This document shows positions 1 to 8,183 of a DNA stretch of 64,000 nt, piece by piece (the stretch's first letter is position 1; the number at the start of each line of letters is the position of its first letter). The stretch covers positions 1 to 64,000 of the forward strand of contig JACKCF010000001.1 in assembly GCA_020634165.1 (NCBI GenBank). Direction: 5' to 3'. The DNA is from Anaerolineaceae bacterium (GTDB taxonomy: Bacteria > Chloroflexota > Anaerolineae > Aggregatilineales > Phototrophicaceae). The position numbers were made by a program, and so were the translations under genes. The notes beneath the pieces are model-generated. The model had not been told where the DNA came from and did no database searches. It saw only the letters and a list, made by a program, of their open reading frames with translations.

Positions 1-66
1 TTTGGTGTGTCAATATGTCATCACCTGACAATATATGTTATAGATTCTCGATGAGAGAGGGGCAAC

Positions 67-459
67 ATGGCTAAGGTCGTGGAAACGCAACACACTCCAG
101 ATGATAAGGAAACACCAGCCCGATTGGTCGTCTATGGCACACCTGCTTGCCCGATGGTCTACCCGCTGCGGTCGGCGTTGGATAGTGCCAAGGTGCCTTA
201 TGACTACATCAACATCTGGGAAGATGATGAAGCGAGGCAGCGCGTACGGGACATCAACAATGGCAATGAAAGTGTGCCCACCCTGGTGTTCCCTGATGGC
301 AGCACCTTGACGGAACCGAGCACAGGCGACCTTGATGCCAAGCTCAAAGGCATGGGTTATTCACTGAACCTGATAGCATATCTTCGTGGCAATTTCATCT
401 GGCTGGTAACGGGTGCTGTGATCGTCTACGGTGTTCTGCGCTTTTTGCAGGTGATATAG
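67..459 (+). CDS. Glutaredoxin/mycoredoxin-like protein with C-terminal membrane anchor
   Basis: A 130-residue protein. Residues about 20-95 follow the thioredoxin-fold glutaredoxin plan: beta strand, active-site loop A-C-P-M-V, and a cis-proline loop S-V-P-T. The usual CxxC is reduced to one cysteine (CPMV), so if it is a redox enzyme it would use a monothiol mechanism. The last 25 residues are a hydrophobic helix (FIWLVTGAVIVYGVL), which suggests tail-anchoring in the membrane with the redox domain in the cytosol. The ATG is preceded by a purine-rich GAGAGGGG ribosome site about 6 bases away. A second single-cysteine homologue lies at 25420. Family assignment is good; substrate unknown. Confidence 0.8.
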   Translation: MAKVVETQHTPDDKETPARLVVYGTPACPMVYPLRSALDSAKVPYDYINIWEDDEARQRVRDINNGNESVPTLVFPDGSTLTEPSTGDLDAKLKGMGYSLNLIAYLRGNFIWLVTGAVIVYGVLRFLQVI

Positions 460-462
460 GGC

Positions 463-1433
463 TTAGTAAGGCAGTGTCCTGTTCTGACGCGCTTTGCTCA
501 TCAGCAGTGCGCGCAGTTTGATCGTCTGGGCATGGGCTTCCTGAATCGTGGCCGTGCCCTCAATTGCCTTTCGCAGCATGCTCCGACGTGCAACCGCTTC
601 GGCATCAAAAAACCAGTACAGGCTCATCAATGGAGACACATATACTTCCAGCGGCAGATAGTCGTGGTACATGTGATGGTTTCCGAACGCACCCAACGTC
701 GCGCTGACGATGCGCATATTGATCTGGCTTTTGTAGTGTGATGGCTGCTCCCACACGTAGCGACAGGCAGCTTCGTACTGCGCATAGGCGGGCATCTCCT
801 TGGTCAGCGCGCAGGAACCATAGAACGCGCCATCGACAATCAGTGCTGACATATTCGCCAGTACATTGTGATGGCTGACTTCCAGCTCGGAACCAAAGCC
901 AATACATGCCAGTATCTTCGTTGGAATATCCAACTCAAAGGTTGCTGTCAGCGAAATCGTATCTTCCAGCAGTGTACCTGCCCCGACTTCATCGCCGATC
1001 ATCAGCGAATCTACCCGCCATCAATGAGGATGAGCGTATCAATTTTGAGGTGCTCGACTAACTGCTGATAGAACTCGTTCAGCAGGCTTGGCCCAACTTT
1101 AGCGAACATCCAGATGGTGACGTCTTCCTCACGTACCTCTTTGAACCAGCGCGACAGGTAGCCTTCTGGGAAATAGCCGTGATTGAATTTGTAGGGCACA
1201 CCCGCTTTGGCCCCGACCAGCAGACCATCACGCAGAACGTCCACCTCGCTGTAATAGCTGACAATCTCCAGGGGCGAAAAGCTGTAGTTGGCCAGATGGA
1301 CATTCTTGCCCATATCGCGCAGCGTAAAGTAAATCGGCAGTCCGCAGAATACATCGAAGCCGCCGCCTGCTCCGGCGATCAGGATGTTTTCGCTATTCTC
1401 CAGCAGATGGTTGATGGGCAGGTTCAGTTGCAC
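463..1433 (-). pseudogene. DUF1152 family protein, split by a single-base frameshift
   Basis: Two minus-strand reading frames make one DUF1152-like protein of about 320 residues. The upstream piece (1011-1433) begins at a GTG behind a GAGGTG ribosome site, carries the glycine-rich A-G-G-G-F-D nucleotide-loop-like motif, and ends in L-I-D-G-G followed at once by TAG. The downstream piece (463-1002) continues in another frame; its in-frame lead reads V-D-S-L-M-I-G-D-E. Adding one G to the GGG run at about 1014-1016 restores a continuous D-G-G-V-D-S-L-M-I-G-D-E, as the family would have. This is either a true inactivating deletion or a homopolymer sequencing error. The rest of the protein looks intact, which favours a recent or artefactual event. 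Function of the family is unknown. It follows the SHMT-like gene by 37 bases. Confidence 0.75.
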
Positions 1434-1470
1434 AAATCACCTCAATGTTAATTGGACAAAATAGTGCTCA

Positions 1471-2799
1471 CTATGCATGGACGTAACGCATGCTGTTGTA
1501 GCCTTTACGGAACGCCGTAACCTCAGCGGCAATAGCAGCCAGGTCGCTGTCAGCTTCACAGGCTCGTGCCACAAAGTCAGCGATGGCAGGCATATCCTCT
1601 TCGGTCATTCCCCAGCGGACGATCTCATTGGTGCCCAGCCGCAAACCGTTGACATCACCCGCTATGGGGGCAATCGGCAGCCCGATTCCGCACGACAGAA
1701 TATGGGCTTGCCGCAGACGCTTGGCCAGCCGTTGGCCTCCGCCATAGTTGATAGCTTCCACAGCGAATTGATGTGACTGCGTGTAATGCTGGTTGCTGTT
1801 CTGGGTCCTGAAAAGAGGCAGACCGCGCGCTGCCAGTTCCGATGCCAGCCGCTGCGCTGTGCGCACCATCGCACTGGCATAATCACGACCGTAATCGCGC
1901 CAGTCGAGCAGGCTAATCGCCAGGGCCGCCGATTTCCCCGCATCGAAGTTGGCTGTCAGGCCAGGGTAGGCAATCTCATCGACGCGCTCGGCGATTTCGG
2001 CGTCGTTGGTTAACAGTAGGCCCGCCGCCGGACCGCCCAGGCTCTTATAAGTGCTCATCGTCATCATATGAGCGCCCAACTTCAGCGGATTCTCCCAGGC
2101 CTTGCCCGCAATGATGCCAGAAAGGTGTGCCGCATCGAACAGAACCTTGGCGCCAACAGCATCGGCAATCGCACGCACATCAGCCACCGGATGTGGGTTC
2201 AGGTTCAGGCTGCCGCCAATAGTAATGAGCCTGGGTTTTTGCTCCTGAGCCAGTGCGTTCAGGGCATCTAGATCGACGATATAACGGGCGGCATCAATCG
2301 GCGCATGCAGAATATTCAGACCATACAGTCCAGCCGCTCCCGCGCGATGATGTGTCACATGTCCGGCGATGGTCGGTGGCGGCGTGATGATCGTGTCGCC
2401 TAGTTGGCACGTCGCCATGAACGCATACAGGTTGGCAATGGCTCCTGAAGGCACACGAATTTCGGCATAATCGGCTTCAAAAACCTCACAGGCCAGTCCG
2501 GCGGCGAGCACTTCAATCCGCTCGATGCCCTCCAGCCCCATCTCGTATTTATCCCCAGGATATCCCAAAGAGGGTCGCCCAAGTCCTTGTGATAAAACCG
2601 CTTCTGCGCGCGGATTCATGGCGTTGGTGCCAGGGTTCAGGTTGATGCAGTCCTGCTCATGTATCTGCTGATTTTGCGCGATGCGTTCCATAATTTCCGC
2701 ATAGATCGCGCCCGATGATTGGCTGAGTTGCTCATTTTCATAAGCTGCAATCGCGGCTTCAATTTCCGCATTCACCCACTGCCTGATGATGTGCCCCAT
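1471..2799 (-). CDS. Serine hydroxymethyltransferase-like PLP enzyme
   Basis: A 442-residue fold-type I PLP enzyme related to glycine/serine hydroxymethyltransferase, which moves a one-carbon unit between serine and tetrahydrofolate. Seen: N-terminal L-G-Y-P-G-D-K-Y (compare E-G-Y-P-G in GlyA), L-F-D-A-A-H with the PLP-binding Asp, and the Schiff-base lysine Lys252 in S-T-Y-K-S-L-G-G-P. Classical GlyA has T-T-H-K-T-L-R-G-P, so this is a divergent clade and may use another substrate. The frame is open to 2964, but ATG at 2799 has an AGGAAG ribosome site 7 bases upstream and begins at a natural N-terminus. It lies between a HEPN-like gene and the DUF1152 gene, all on the minus strand. Confidence 0.72.
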   Translation of the reverse strand: MGHIIRQWVNAEIEAAIAAYENEQLSQSSGAIYAEIMERIAQNQQIHEQDCINLNPGTNAMNPRAEAVLSQGLGRPSLGYPGDKYEMGLEGIERIEVLAAGLACEVFEADYAEIRVPSGAIANLYAFMATCQLGDTIITPPPTIAGHVTHHRAGAAGLYGLNILHAPIDAARYIVDLDALNALAQEQKPRLITIGGSLNLNPHPVADVRAIADAVGAKVLFDAAHLSGIIAGKAWENPLKLGAHMMTMSTYKSLGGPAAGLLLTNDAEIAERVDEIAYPGLTANFDAGKSAALAISLLDWRDYGRDYASAMVRTAQRLASELAARGLPLFRTQNSNQHYTQSHQFAVEAINYGGGQRLAKRLRQAHILSCGIGLPIAPIAGDVNGLRLGTNEIVRWGMTEEDMPAIADFVARACEADSDLAAIAAEVTAFRKGYNSMRYVHA

Positions 2800-2884
2800 A
2801 TTGTGTGCTTCCTGTGTTTGATGGTTGCTGGTAAATGCTGCACATGTCGTCATTGAATCAGTAATAATATATGTAGCTTGGCAA

Positions 2885-3685
2885 TCAATTTTTAGACTTC
2901 TTTGCTCCGGCACTATCAGGATCGAAACCATCAGGCCATTTTGTATTCCCATCATAAACTGCACCTTGCAGATTAGTGCGGTTTTGAGCTTTTTTATCTC
3001 TCACAGAATATTGATTTGCTTCTAAAGCTTCTTCTGGAGTGGCGAAAACATCAATTGGATAGTGATAACATTTAGCAATATCTGGGAATGACGAATATGC
3101 TGTTTCAATCTTCATGCCAGACTTAAGATCGGAGTCAGGCTTTACGCCATAAATTAGGAAAAGTGTATTTCCTAAATCTCTAAGAATGCTCTTGGAATCT
3201 TCTGTCGGATTCTGGGCTGTCTTAGGATGCACGTAATTAATTCCTAGATCATACATGTTATTGAGGCAATCTAGAGTATCTTTGCCAATGACATTCGTCC
3301 GAAACAAATGCTTTGCTAGTTTACGGAAATTTACCTTCTCCACGTCCTTCTGACTTCCAAATGGATGTTCTACATAAAATAAAAGATCGTAACATATCAT
3401 TTCGCATATGGATCGCGCCATCATAATCGCTGCTTCATAGTATCCGTCTCGATACAGCATTTTTGCCTGCATGTAATACTCAACGGGTTTGCTCTTGAAA
3501 AACATTCTGTAACCAGTTACCTCAGCCCACCGAGATACTTTTACTTCGATCTCATCATGGTATTGGTTACTCATATCAATTTTTATAGCATTCAAAATTT
3601 CTGATGTTTCATTCCCTGAAGTGGCTCCAAAACGCAATAAGTTCTCATATTCAAGTAATATCGTTGTGTATGTGCGATCTGCCAT
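2885..3685 (-). CDS. HEPN/DUF4145-like protein with a WPDGFDP C-terminal tag
   Basis: A 266-residue soluble protein. Residues about 70-165 form an alpha-helical stretch with Y-Y-E-A-A-I-M-M-A-R-S and a later N-Y-V-H-P, which resembles the C-terminal helical domain of DUF4145/HEPN proteins. This is tentative. The C-terminus carries Y-D-G-N-T-K-W-P-D-G-F-D-P, a short motif often found at the ends of pentapeptide-repeat and other accessory proteins and also present in the gene at 6919. The coding sequence is visibly more AT-rich than its neighbours, which hints at horizontal acquisition. The ATG has GGAAAG upstream. No catalytic HEPN RxxxxH motif was identified, so no nuclease function is claimed. 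Confidence 0.6.
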   Translation of the reverse strand: MADRTYTTILLEYENLLRFGATSGNETSEILNAIKIDMSNQYHDEIEVKVSRWAEVTGYRMFFKSKPVEYYMQAKMLYRDGYYEAAIMMARSICEMICYDLLFYVEHPFGSQKDVEKVNFRKLAKHLFRTNVIGKDTLDCLNNMYDLGINYVHPKTAQNPTEDSKSILRDLGNTLFLIYGVKPDSDLKSGMKIETAYSSFPDIAKCYHYPIDVFATPEEALEANQYSVRDKKAQNRTNLQGAVYDGNTKWPDGFDPDSAGAKKSKN

Positions 3686-3849
3686 TTTGTCTTTCCAACC
3701 ACGCTCAGTCTGTATTCAAAGTGTACAATTCTGATTGTATTTGATAATCATCACATCTAAATTGTAAAGCCAATGCTATGTTGAAAATATGGCATATGGT
3801 AGCATCATCATCTTGTTTACCTTTACATAGTCTGAAAGACATCGCCAAT

Positions 3850-4692
3850 ATGCCCAATACGCTCAACGTGATTCCGGTGCGCGCACCTGTACAGGAAACG
3901 CCCTTCCCCCTCATTGAAACCATCGCCCAGGCCCTTGCCGATGTTGGCCAAGCGCTTCAGGACGGTGATGTGTTGGCTATCAGCAGCAAATATGTGGCCA
4001 TCTCGGAAAATCGCATCATTACCCTGGCCGATATTGTCCCTGGCGAACGGGCCTTGCAATTGGCCGAGCGTTATAACATGGATGCCCATATGGCGCAGCT
4101 TGTCGTCGATGAAGCCGACCACATCTTTGGTGGCATTCCTATGGGTTACCTGCTGACCTGGCGCAGTGGCATCATCGCGCCCAACGCAGGTATTGACCGC
4201 AGTAATATTCCTAATGGGTTGGCCGTTTTGCTGCCAGAGCACCCTTATGACAGTGCCCATGCCTTACGTGATGCCCTCAATCAGCGTTTTGGCGTCAAGA
4301 TTGGCATCATCCTGACGGATAGCTGGCTGGTCCCAGGCCGTTGGGGGACGACCGGCGTGGCCTTGGCTTCTGCCGGATTCAGCCCAACGCAGGATGAACG
4401 CGGCAAAGAAGACCTCTTTGGCAACCCGATGGCGGTCACAGTACGTGGCATCGCCGATTCCCTCAGCATTTGCGCCCAAACCGTTATGGGTGAACGTGAT
4501 GAAGCCACACCGCTGGCGATTATTCGCGGCGCAGACATCCAGATGACGGATGCGCGTATCACACAGGACGATGTCGCCATTCCCTGGGAGATGTGCATCT
4601 ATGTGGAGTCGCTCACATTGGGCCTGCAACCAGATGGCGCCCCTCGTGAATCCATGAATGCCAAGCTCGGCAAGCGTGATAAGACGGTATAG
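3850..4692 (+). CDS. cofE: Coenzyme F420-0:L-glutamate ligase-like protein (CofE family)
   Basis: A 280-residue protein of the CofE/FbiB-N family, which adds gamma-linked glutamate to F420-0 using GTP. Diagnostic stretches: I-S-S-K-Y-V-A-I-S-E near residue 40, P-N-A-G-I-D-R-S-N-I-P near residue 115, L-T-D-S with R-W-G-T-T-G-V-A near 155-170, and G-K-E-D-L-F-G-N with V-R-G-I-A-D-S later. The usual D-S-F-G-R-P-W-R segment is altered to D-S-W-L-V-P-G-R-W, so substrate handling may differ. The frame is open from 3778, but M-P-N-T-L-N-V-I-P-V starts at the conserved N-terminus. A ribosome site is not evident. The PPOX gene at 10046 is a possible F420 user. Confidence 0.78.
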   Translation: MPNTLNVIPVRAPVQETPFPLIETIAQALADVGQALQDGDVLAISSKYVAISENRIITLADIVPGERALQLAERYNMDAHMAQLVVDEADHIFGGIPMGYLLTWRSGIIAPNAGIDRSNIPNGLAVLLPEHPYDSAHALRDALNQRFGVKIGIILTDSWLVPGRWGTTGVALASAGFSPTQDERGKEDLFGNPMAVTVRGIADSLSICAQTVMGERDEATPLAIIRGADIQMTDARITQDDVAIPWEMCIYVESLTLGLQPDGAPRESMNAKLGKRDKTV

Positions 4693-4762
4693 GCAAGTAG
4701 CCAGATCGTTTTAACGATGGACAAGCCAAGTGAAACATAGTTATTGCATGCCGAGATAATTC

Positions 4763-4771
4763 TGCTACAGT
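4763..4771 (+). promoter_or_regulatory. Predicted extended -10 promoter of the S51 peptidase gene
   Basis: TGC-TACAGT forms an extended -10 element, with TTGCAT at 4744-4749 as -35 and a 16-base spacer from -35 to TACAGT. It lies about 60 bases before the peptidase ATG at 4830. Confidence 0.5.
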
Positions 4772-4829
4772 AGCAAAAAGCAGAATTAGAACATCCTTTC
4801 TGATTTGATGAATCATTAGGAGCGGTAGC

Positions 4830-5495
4830 ATGAAGTATCTTCTCACTTCGGCTGGTATAAAAAACAACACTATTCACAATGCGCTGGTCGATCTTCTGGG
4901 AAAACCGATTGCCGAGTGCAATGCGCTCTGCATCTCTACCGCCAGTTACGCTCTTTCCAGGGGGCCCGCCCTTGCATGGAGTTTTATCACTGGACAAGAA
5001 TCCCAAACCCCTATGACTGAATTAGGGTGGAAGTCGGTGGGCGTGCTGGAACTGACCGCGTTGCCCAGCCTGGGTAAAGAACGCTGGGTCTCCTGGGTAC
5101 GAGAAACAGACGTGCTGCTGGTAAATGGCGGCGATCCACTGTACCTGTGCTACTGGATGCAGCAGTCAGGACTGGCAGATCTCTTGCCCTCGCTGCAGTT
5201 GGTCTATGTAGGACTGAGCGCTGGGAGCATGATCATGGCGCCCCGTATCGGTGAGGAATTTGTCGGCTGGGAGCCGCCTACTGGTGGCGATGACACGTTG
5301 GGCTTGGTTGATTTTGCGATTTTCCCGCATTTGGACCACGAAATGCTGCCGTATAACACCATGGCACACGCGGAAAAATGGGCAGCTAAGATGCCGTTGC
5401 CAACCTATGCGATTGACGATCAGACCGCTATACAGGTGATCGACGGAACAGTCGAAGTGATTTCTGAAGGCAATTGGAAAAAGTTTACAAGCTAG
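4830..5495 (+). CDS. Peptidase family S51 (PepE/cyanophycinase-like)
   Basis: A 221-residue class I amidotransferase-fold serine peptidase-like protein. The nucleophile elbow G-L-S-A-G-S places the catalytic Ser at residue 130. V-N-G-G-D-P-L-Y near residue 94 is the S51 loop after the fourth strand. I-F-P-H-L-D-H-E provides the candidate catalytic histidine. Length fits PepE-type aspartyl dipeptidases. The ATG follows AGGAGCG with good spacing. It has its own predicted promoter and is followed by a hairpin with a T-run, so it is probably monocistronic. Substrate (Asp-X dipeptides or another isoaspartyl bond) cannot be told from sequence. Confidence 0.82.
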   Translation: MKYLLTSAGIKNNTIHNALVDLLGKPIAECNALCISTASYALSRGPALAWSFITGQESQTPMTELGWKSVGVLELTALPSLGKERWVSWVRETDVLLVNGGDPLYLCYWMQQSGLADLLPSLQLVYVGLSAGSMIMAPRIGEEFVGWEPPTGGDDTLGLVDFAIFPHLDHEMLPYNTMAHAEKWAAKMPLPTYAIDDQTAIQVIDGTVEVISEGNWKKFTS

Positions 5496-5517
5496 CGGCT
5501 GTGTTCCAAAAAAGCAA

Positions 5518-5544
5518 AAGAGCCGACTTCTGTAGTCAGCTCTC
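5518..5544 (-). terminator. Rho-independent terminator (GCCGACT-type stem)
   Basis: The stem AGAGC-c-GACT / AGTC-a-GCTCT has a 5-base loop and one mismatch. Read on the minus strand it is followed by CTTTTGCTTTTTTG, so it ends transcription of the propeller gene at 5593-6792. Its stem resembles the hairpins at 6871 and 59098. Confidence 0.7.
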
Positions 5545-5555
5545 AATCTGCTATC

Positions 5556-5584
5556 GTAGGGGCGCAACATGTCGCGCCCTTTTT
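5556..5584 (+). repeat. Palindromic repeat copy, also a plausible terminator for the S51 gene
   Basis: GTAGGGGCGC-AACATGT-CGCGCCC followed by TTTTT. The imperfect palindrome belongs to the GTAGGGGC...ACATGT...GCCCCTAC family seen at 16319, 21160 and 38704. The T-run would make it a terminator on the plus strand. Confidence 0.6.
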
Positions 5585-5592
5585 GGATCTAT

Positions 5593-6792
5593 TTATGGTG
5601 ACCAAGCAAACTCGGTTACGACGATTGTAGCATTCGTAATTTGGTGTATTTCTGTGCCAGATAAATCGCTTATAAAGACTTGCGTAGCGTTGTCTAATCT
5701 TGCTAAGAAGGTCAGTTGCCCCGTTCTAGGAGAAAGCCTGGGTGCAACATAAGGATTGAGGATTATTCCTCTGTCTACGAAGTCATCATAATTTATCAGC
5801 GGAAGATAACCATCAAAGCCAATGCTTACGTTTGCATAAATTGCCCGTAATTCTTCTTCTTGTTGTTCAAGATTAAAGTAAATGTAGGGGGCACTATATA
5901 AGATTGTTCGGTTGTCTGGTGCCCAGGTAAAACTGGCTACATCGGGTCGAGTGCCTAGCCATTGTAAGGTGCCTGTTTCCAGATTGTAGTAGTTTATATT
6001 CCCATACTGGTAACGAATAGCGGGCGTCATAAGGTCTACCTGGCGCTCCATAAACTGACCAATAGCGACTTTGCTACCATCGGGAGAGAATTCTAGGCCT
6101 GTTGGTTCTAGCGGACTATTTTCTTCAGTTTGAACAATCATCTGAATTGAATCACCATCATACAGAAAGATGTTTTTAGTAGGAGTTGAGACATAATCAT
6201 TACCTTCAAGTTGCCCTGTAGTGATAAATGCCAGATAGTCGCCATTGGACGACCAAGCCAGTTCGTAACCAGCATAGACAGGTAACGAGAGCACCGCCGT
6301 ATGTGTTCCCTCTACAACATCAATGACAAACAAAGTCGACTTGGGAGGAGACACGGTCTTAGATGATTCTCGCGCGATATAGGCAATATGGGACATATCC
6401 TGACTAAAAATTACTTGTCTGATACGATATTCAGGCTCTTCTTTTTCTCTGAGCCGAATATTCGAATCTGGCAAGGTGAGTTCTGTGAGTTCCTGAACCT
6501 CCCATTGGTCTGTTTCCGCAGAGAAAAAACGATACTGAGTTGGTGACCATAAGTCATTTTTGACAAGGAAAAAGATATTCTGACCGTCTATAGACCAGGT
6601 TAGTGAATAAACAATATCTGCTTCTGATTCAGCCTGGTAAATAACGATACGCTCATCACTACTGGGGATATATACGATAATTTGATTATCCTCAATGACA
6701 GCAAGACGTTCATCCTGCTCTTGTGCCATTGGCTGTACGCCACAACATATGAAAAGCAAAACAATCAAAAAGAATCGGATTGTCCTCGACAT
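5593..6792 (-). CDS. Secreted TolB/PD40-type beta-propeller protein
   Basis: A 399-residue exported protein. The first 22 residues are a signal peptide (basic start, FFLIVLLFICC core, cleavage near Q-P-M-A-Q). The mature part has repeated PD40-like blades: L-T-W-S-I-D-G-Q-N-I, L-A-W-S-S-N-G-D-Y-L, E-F-S-P-D-G-S-K-V-A, F-T-W-A-P-D-N-R-T-I, and R-L-S-P-R-T-G-Q-L-T. This is the fold of TolB and WD40-like periplasmic proteins, usually a binding scaffold rather than an enzyme. The cysteine pair near the signal peptide (I-C-C-G) could be a weak lipobox. The gene is AT-rich and bounded by a terminator, so it stands alone. Confidence 0.75.
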   Translation of the reverse strand: MSRTIRFFLIVLLFICCGVQPMAQEQDERLAVIEDNQIIVYIPSSDERIVIYQAESEADIVYSLTWSIDGQNIFFLVKNDLWSPTQYRFFSAETDQWEVQELTELTLPDSNIRLREKEEPEYRIRQVIFSQDMSHIAYIARESSKTVSPPKSTLFVIDVVEGTHTAVLSLPVYAGYELAWSSNGDYLAFITTGQLEGNDYVSTPTKNIFLYDGDSIQMIVQTEENSPLEPTGLEFSPDGSKVAIGQFMERQVDLMTPAIRYQYGNINYYNLETGTLQWLGTRPDVASFTWAPDNRTILYSAPYIYFNLEQQEEELRAIYANVSIGFDGYLPLINYDDFVDRGIILNPYVAPRLSPRTGQLTFLARLDNATQVFISDLSGTEIHQITNATIVVTEFAWSP

Positions 6793-6870
6793 CGAATCTG
6801 CTTTCTGGGATATTTAGTGTAACCTATTACATTATAATTTGCCTATCTCGATTCATCAGTTGAGAAACAA

Positions 6871-6899
6871 AAAGCCGACTGCGAAAGTCGGCTCTTTTT
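6871..6899. terminator. Bidirectional terminator, AGCCGACT stem
   Basis: A perfect 8-bp stem AGCCGACT / AGTCGGCT with a 5-base loop, A-tract on the left and T-tract on the right. It works for the pentapeptide gene on the minus strand and lies upstream of the propeller gene. Confidence 0.85.
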
Positions 6900-6918
6900 A
6901 ATTCTGCAAAACTGTTTT

Positions 6919-7365
6919 TTAAACGTATGCTGCCGGGCTGGAACTGCTGCCCTTTTTGCCATCGGGCCAGGTGGTGTTCTCATCGAACTTGACGCCGCTG
7001 ACATTGGCGCCCGTCATGTTGGCATTGGTCAGGTTAGCCCCATTGAGCACGACATTGGTCATGTTGGCACCCGTCAGGCGCGTCCCCTGGAGGTTGGCCC
7101 CACTCATATTGGCCATCGTCAGGTTGGCCCCATTAAGGTCAGCGAAGGGCATCTGCGCCACTTGCAAATCAGCACCTGTCAGGTTGACGCTGCGCATGAT
7201 CGCCTCTTGCAGATTGGAGGCCGCCATCCGCACGCCGCGCATATTCGCGCCTTCAAAATCCAGGCGATGCAAATCAATCGCACCCAGATCAATACCTGCT
7301 AGACGGGGGCGGCTTCCTGCCCCGATCAACGCGAGAACCAATTCTTTGCGTGAGATTTCAGCCAT
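6919..7365 (-). CDS. Pentapeptide-repeat protein
   Basis: A 148-residue protein with an uninterrupted run of A(D/N)LXX-type pentapeptides from about residue 35 to 122 (for example A-N-L-T-M A-N-M-S-G A-N-L-Q-G), which folds as a right-handed quadrilateral beta-helix. No gyrase-specific features can be inferred. The repeats end in V-K-F-D-E-N-T-T-W-P-D-G, a version of the tag in the HEPN-like protein at 2885. The last residues are Ser-rich. The N-terminal helix (R-K-E-L-V-L-A-L-I-G-A-G) is a common cap in cytosolic family members. The ATG is preceded by GGGAGAGAG. Confidence 0.9.
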   Translation of the reverse strand: MAEISRKELVLALIGAGSRPRLAGIDLGAIDLHRLDFEGANMRGVRMAASNLQEAIMRSVNLTGADLQVAQMPFADLNGANLTMANMSGANLQGTRLTGANMTNVVLNGANLTNANMTGANVSGVKFDENTTWPDGKKGSSSSPAAYV

Positions 7366-7499
7366 TTATTCTCTCTCCCGGTCGTAGGCAATCACTTGCT
7401 TAGGCAGTCTAGTACCTATTGTATCATCAAGCGCCGCAACTAGCTTGTCGCTGTTGCCATCACCTTACATCGAATTTGTCCCCTTGGCTAGCAGTCAGC

Positions 7500-8168
7500 T
7501 TATAGTGCCTCTTTAATTTGTGCCGCCTCATTCAAATGAATGAAGTTATGCCGTGTCGGTGGCATCAACAGCAGACCAGCGATAGTCCGCCTGCTCCAGT
7601 AGTCGATGACGCCGCTGGCTTCCGGCAGTACGGAATCCGAATCGCGGACACGCTGCACCCGCGCCGGATCGGCATGCTTGGGCATATCCTCTGCTGTCAG
7701 TCCGGTGATGATCTCCTGCGTCCGGCGACCAACTGCCACACGATAGGCGCGCAAAGCGTCGACATCTGCCGAGTCATTGAGTGCCTGCATATCGCTGTCA
7801 CTGATCTCGTTGCCTGTATGTGCGAAGGGCACATTCAAGTCTACTCGCCAGTTATCGTCTGCATAGACTTCGGGCGTTCCAGCGACCAGCACATTCATAG
7901 TGATGTCTTCAATACGGGCCAGATGCCAGAAAATCCAAATGAGACTGTGTTCAAATTTGTTCGGGATGAGCCGTGCATCACTTTCGGACAACCCATCCCA
8001 TATTTCATCGGCATAGGACCACAACCCGGGAGGACCAACACCCGCATCATGCGTCATGGCATGGTGCGCCAGGAGCAGCGGCTGCATCTGCTCAAAGTCA
8101 GTGCCATCGGGCAGTTTTTCCCGCAGCACTGCTTGATTGGCATTCCACTGTTCGTGGTTGGTATCCAT
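7500..8168 (-). CDS. DinB/YfiT-like four-helix-bundle protein
   Basis: A 222-residue protein of the DinB superfamily. Histidines at positions typical of the metal site are visible: one near residue 35, H-S-L-I-W-I-F-W-H-L-A-R-I-E-D in the second helix, and R-H-N-F-I-H-L near the end. Such proteins bind a divalent metal and include thiol-dependent transferases, but no substrate can be named. It starts 15 bases after the ilvD stop on the same strand, so the two are probably co-transcribed. Two other DinB-superfamily genes occur at 57455 and 58007. Confidence 0.75.
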   Translation of the reverse strand: MDTNHEQWNANQAVLREKLPDGTDFEQMQPLLLAHHAMTHDAGVGPPGLWSYADEIWDGLSESDARLIPNKFEHSLIWIFWHLARIEDITMNVLVAGTPEVYADDNWRVDLNVPFAHTGNEISDSDMQALNDSADVDALRAYRVAVGRRTQEIITGLTAEDMPKHADPARVQRVRDSDSVLPEASGVIDYWSRRTIAGLLLMPPTRHNFIHLNEAAQIKEAL

Positions 8169-8183
8169 CGGAATGATCTTGCT

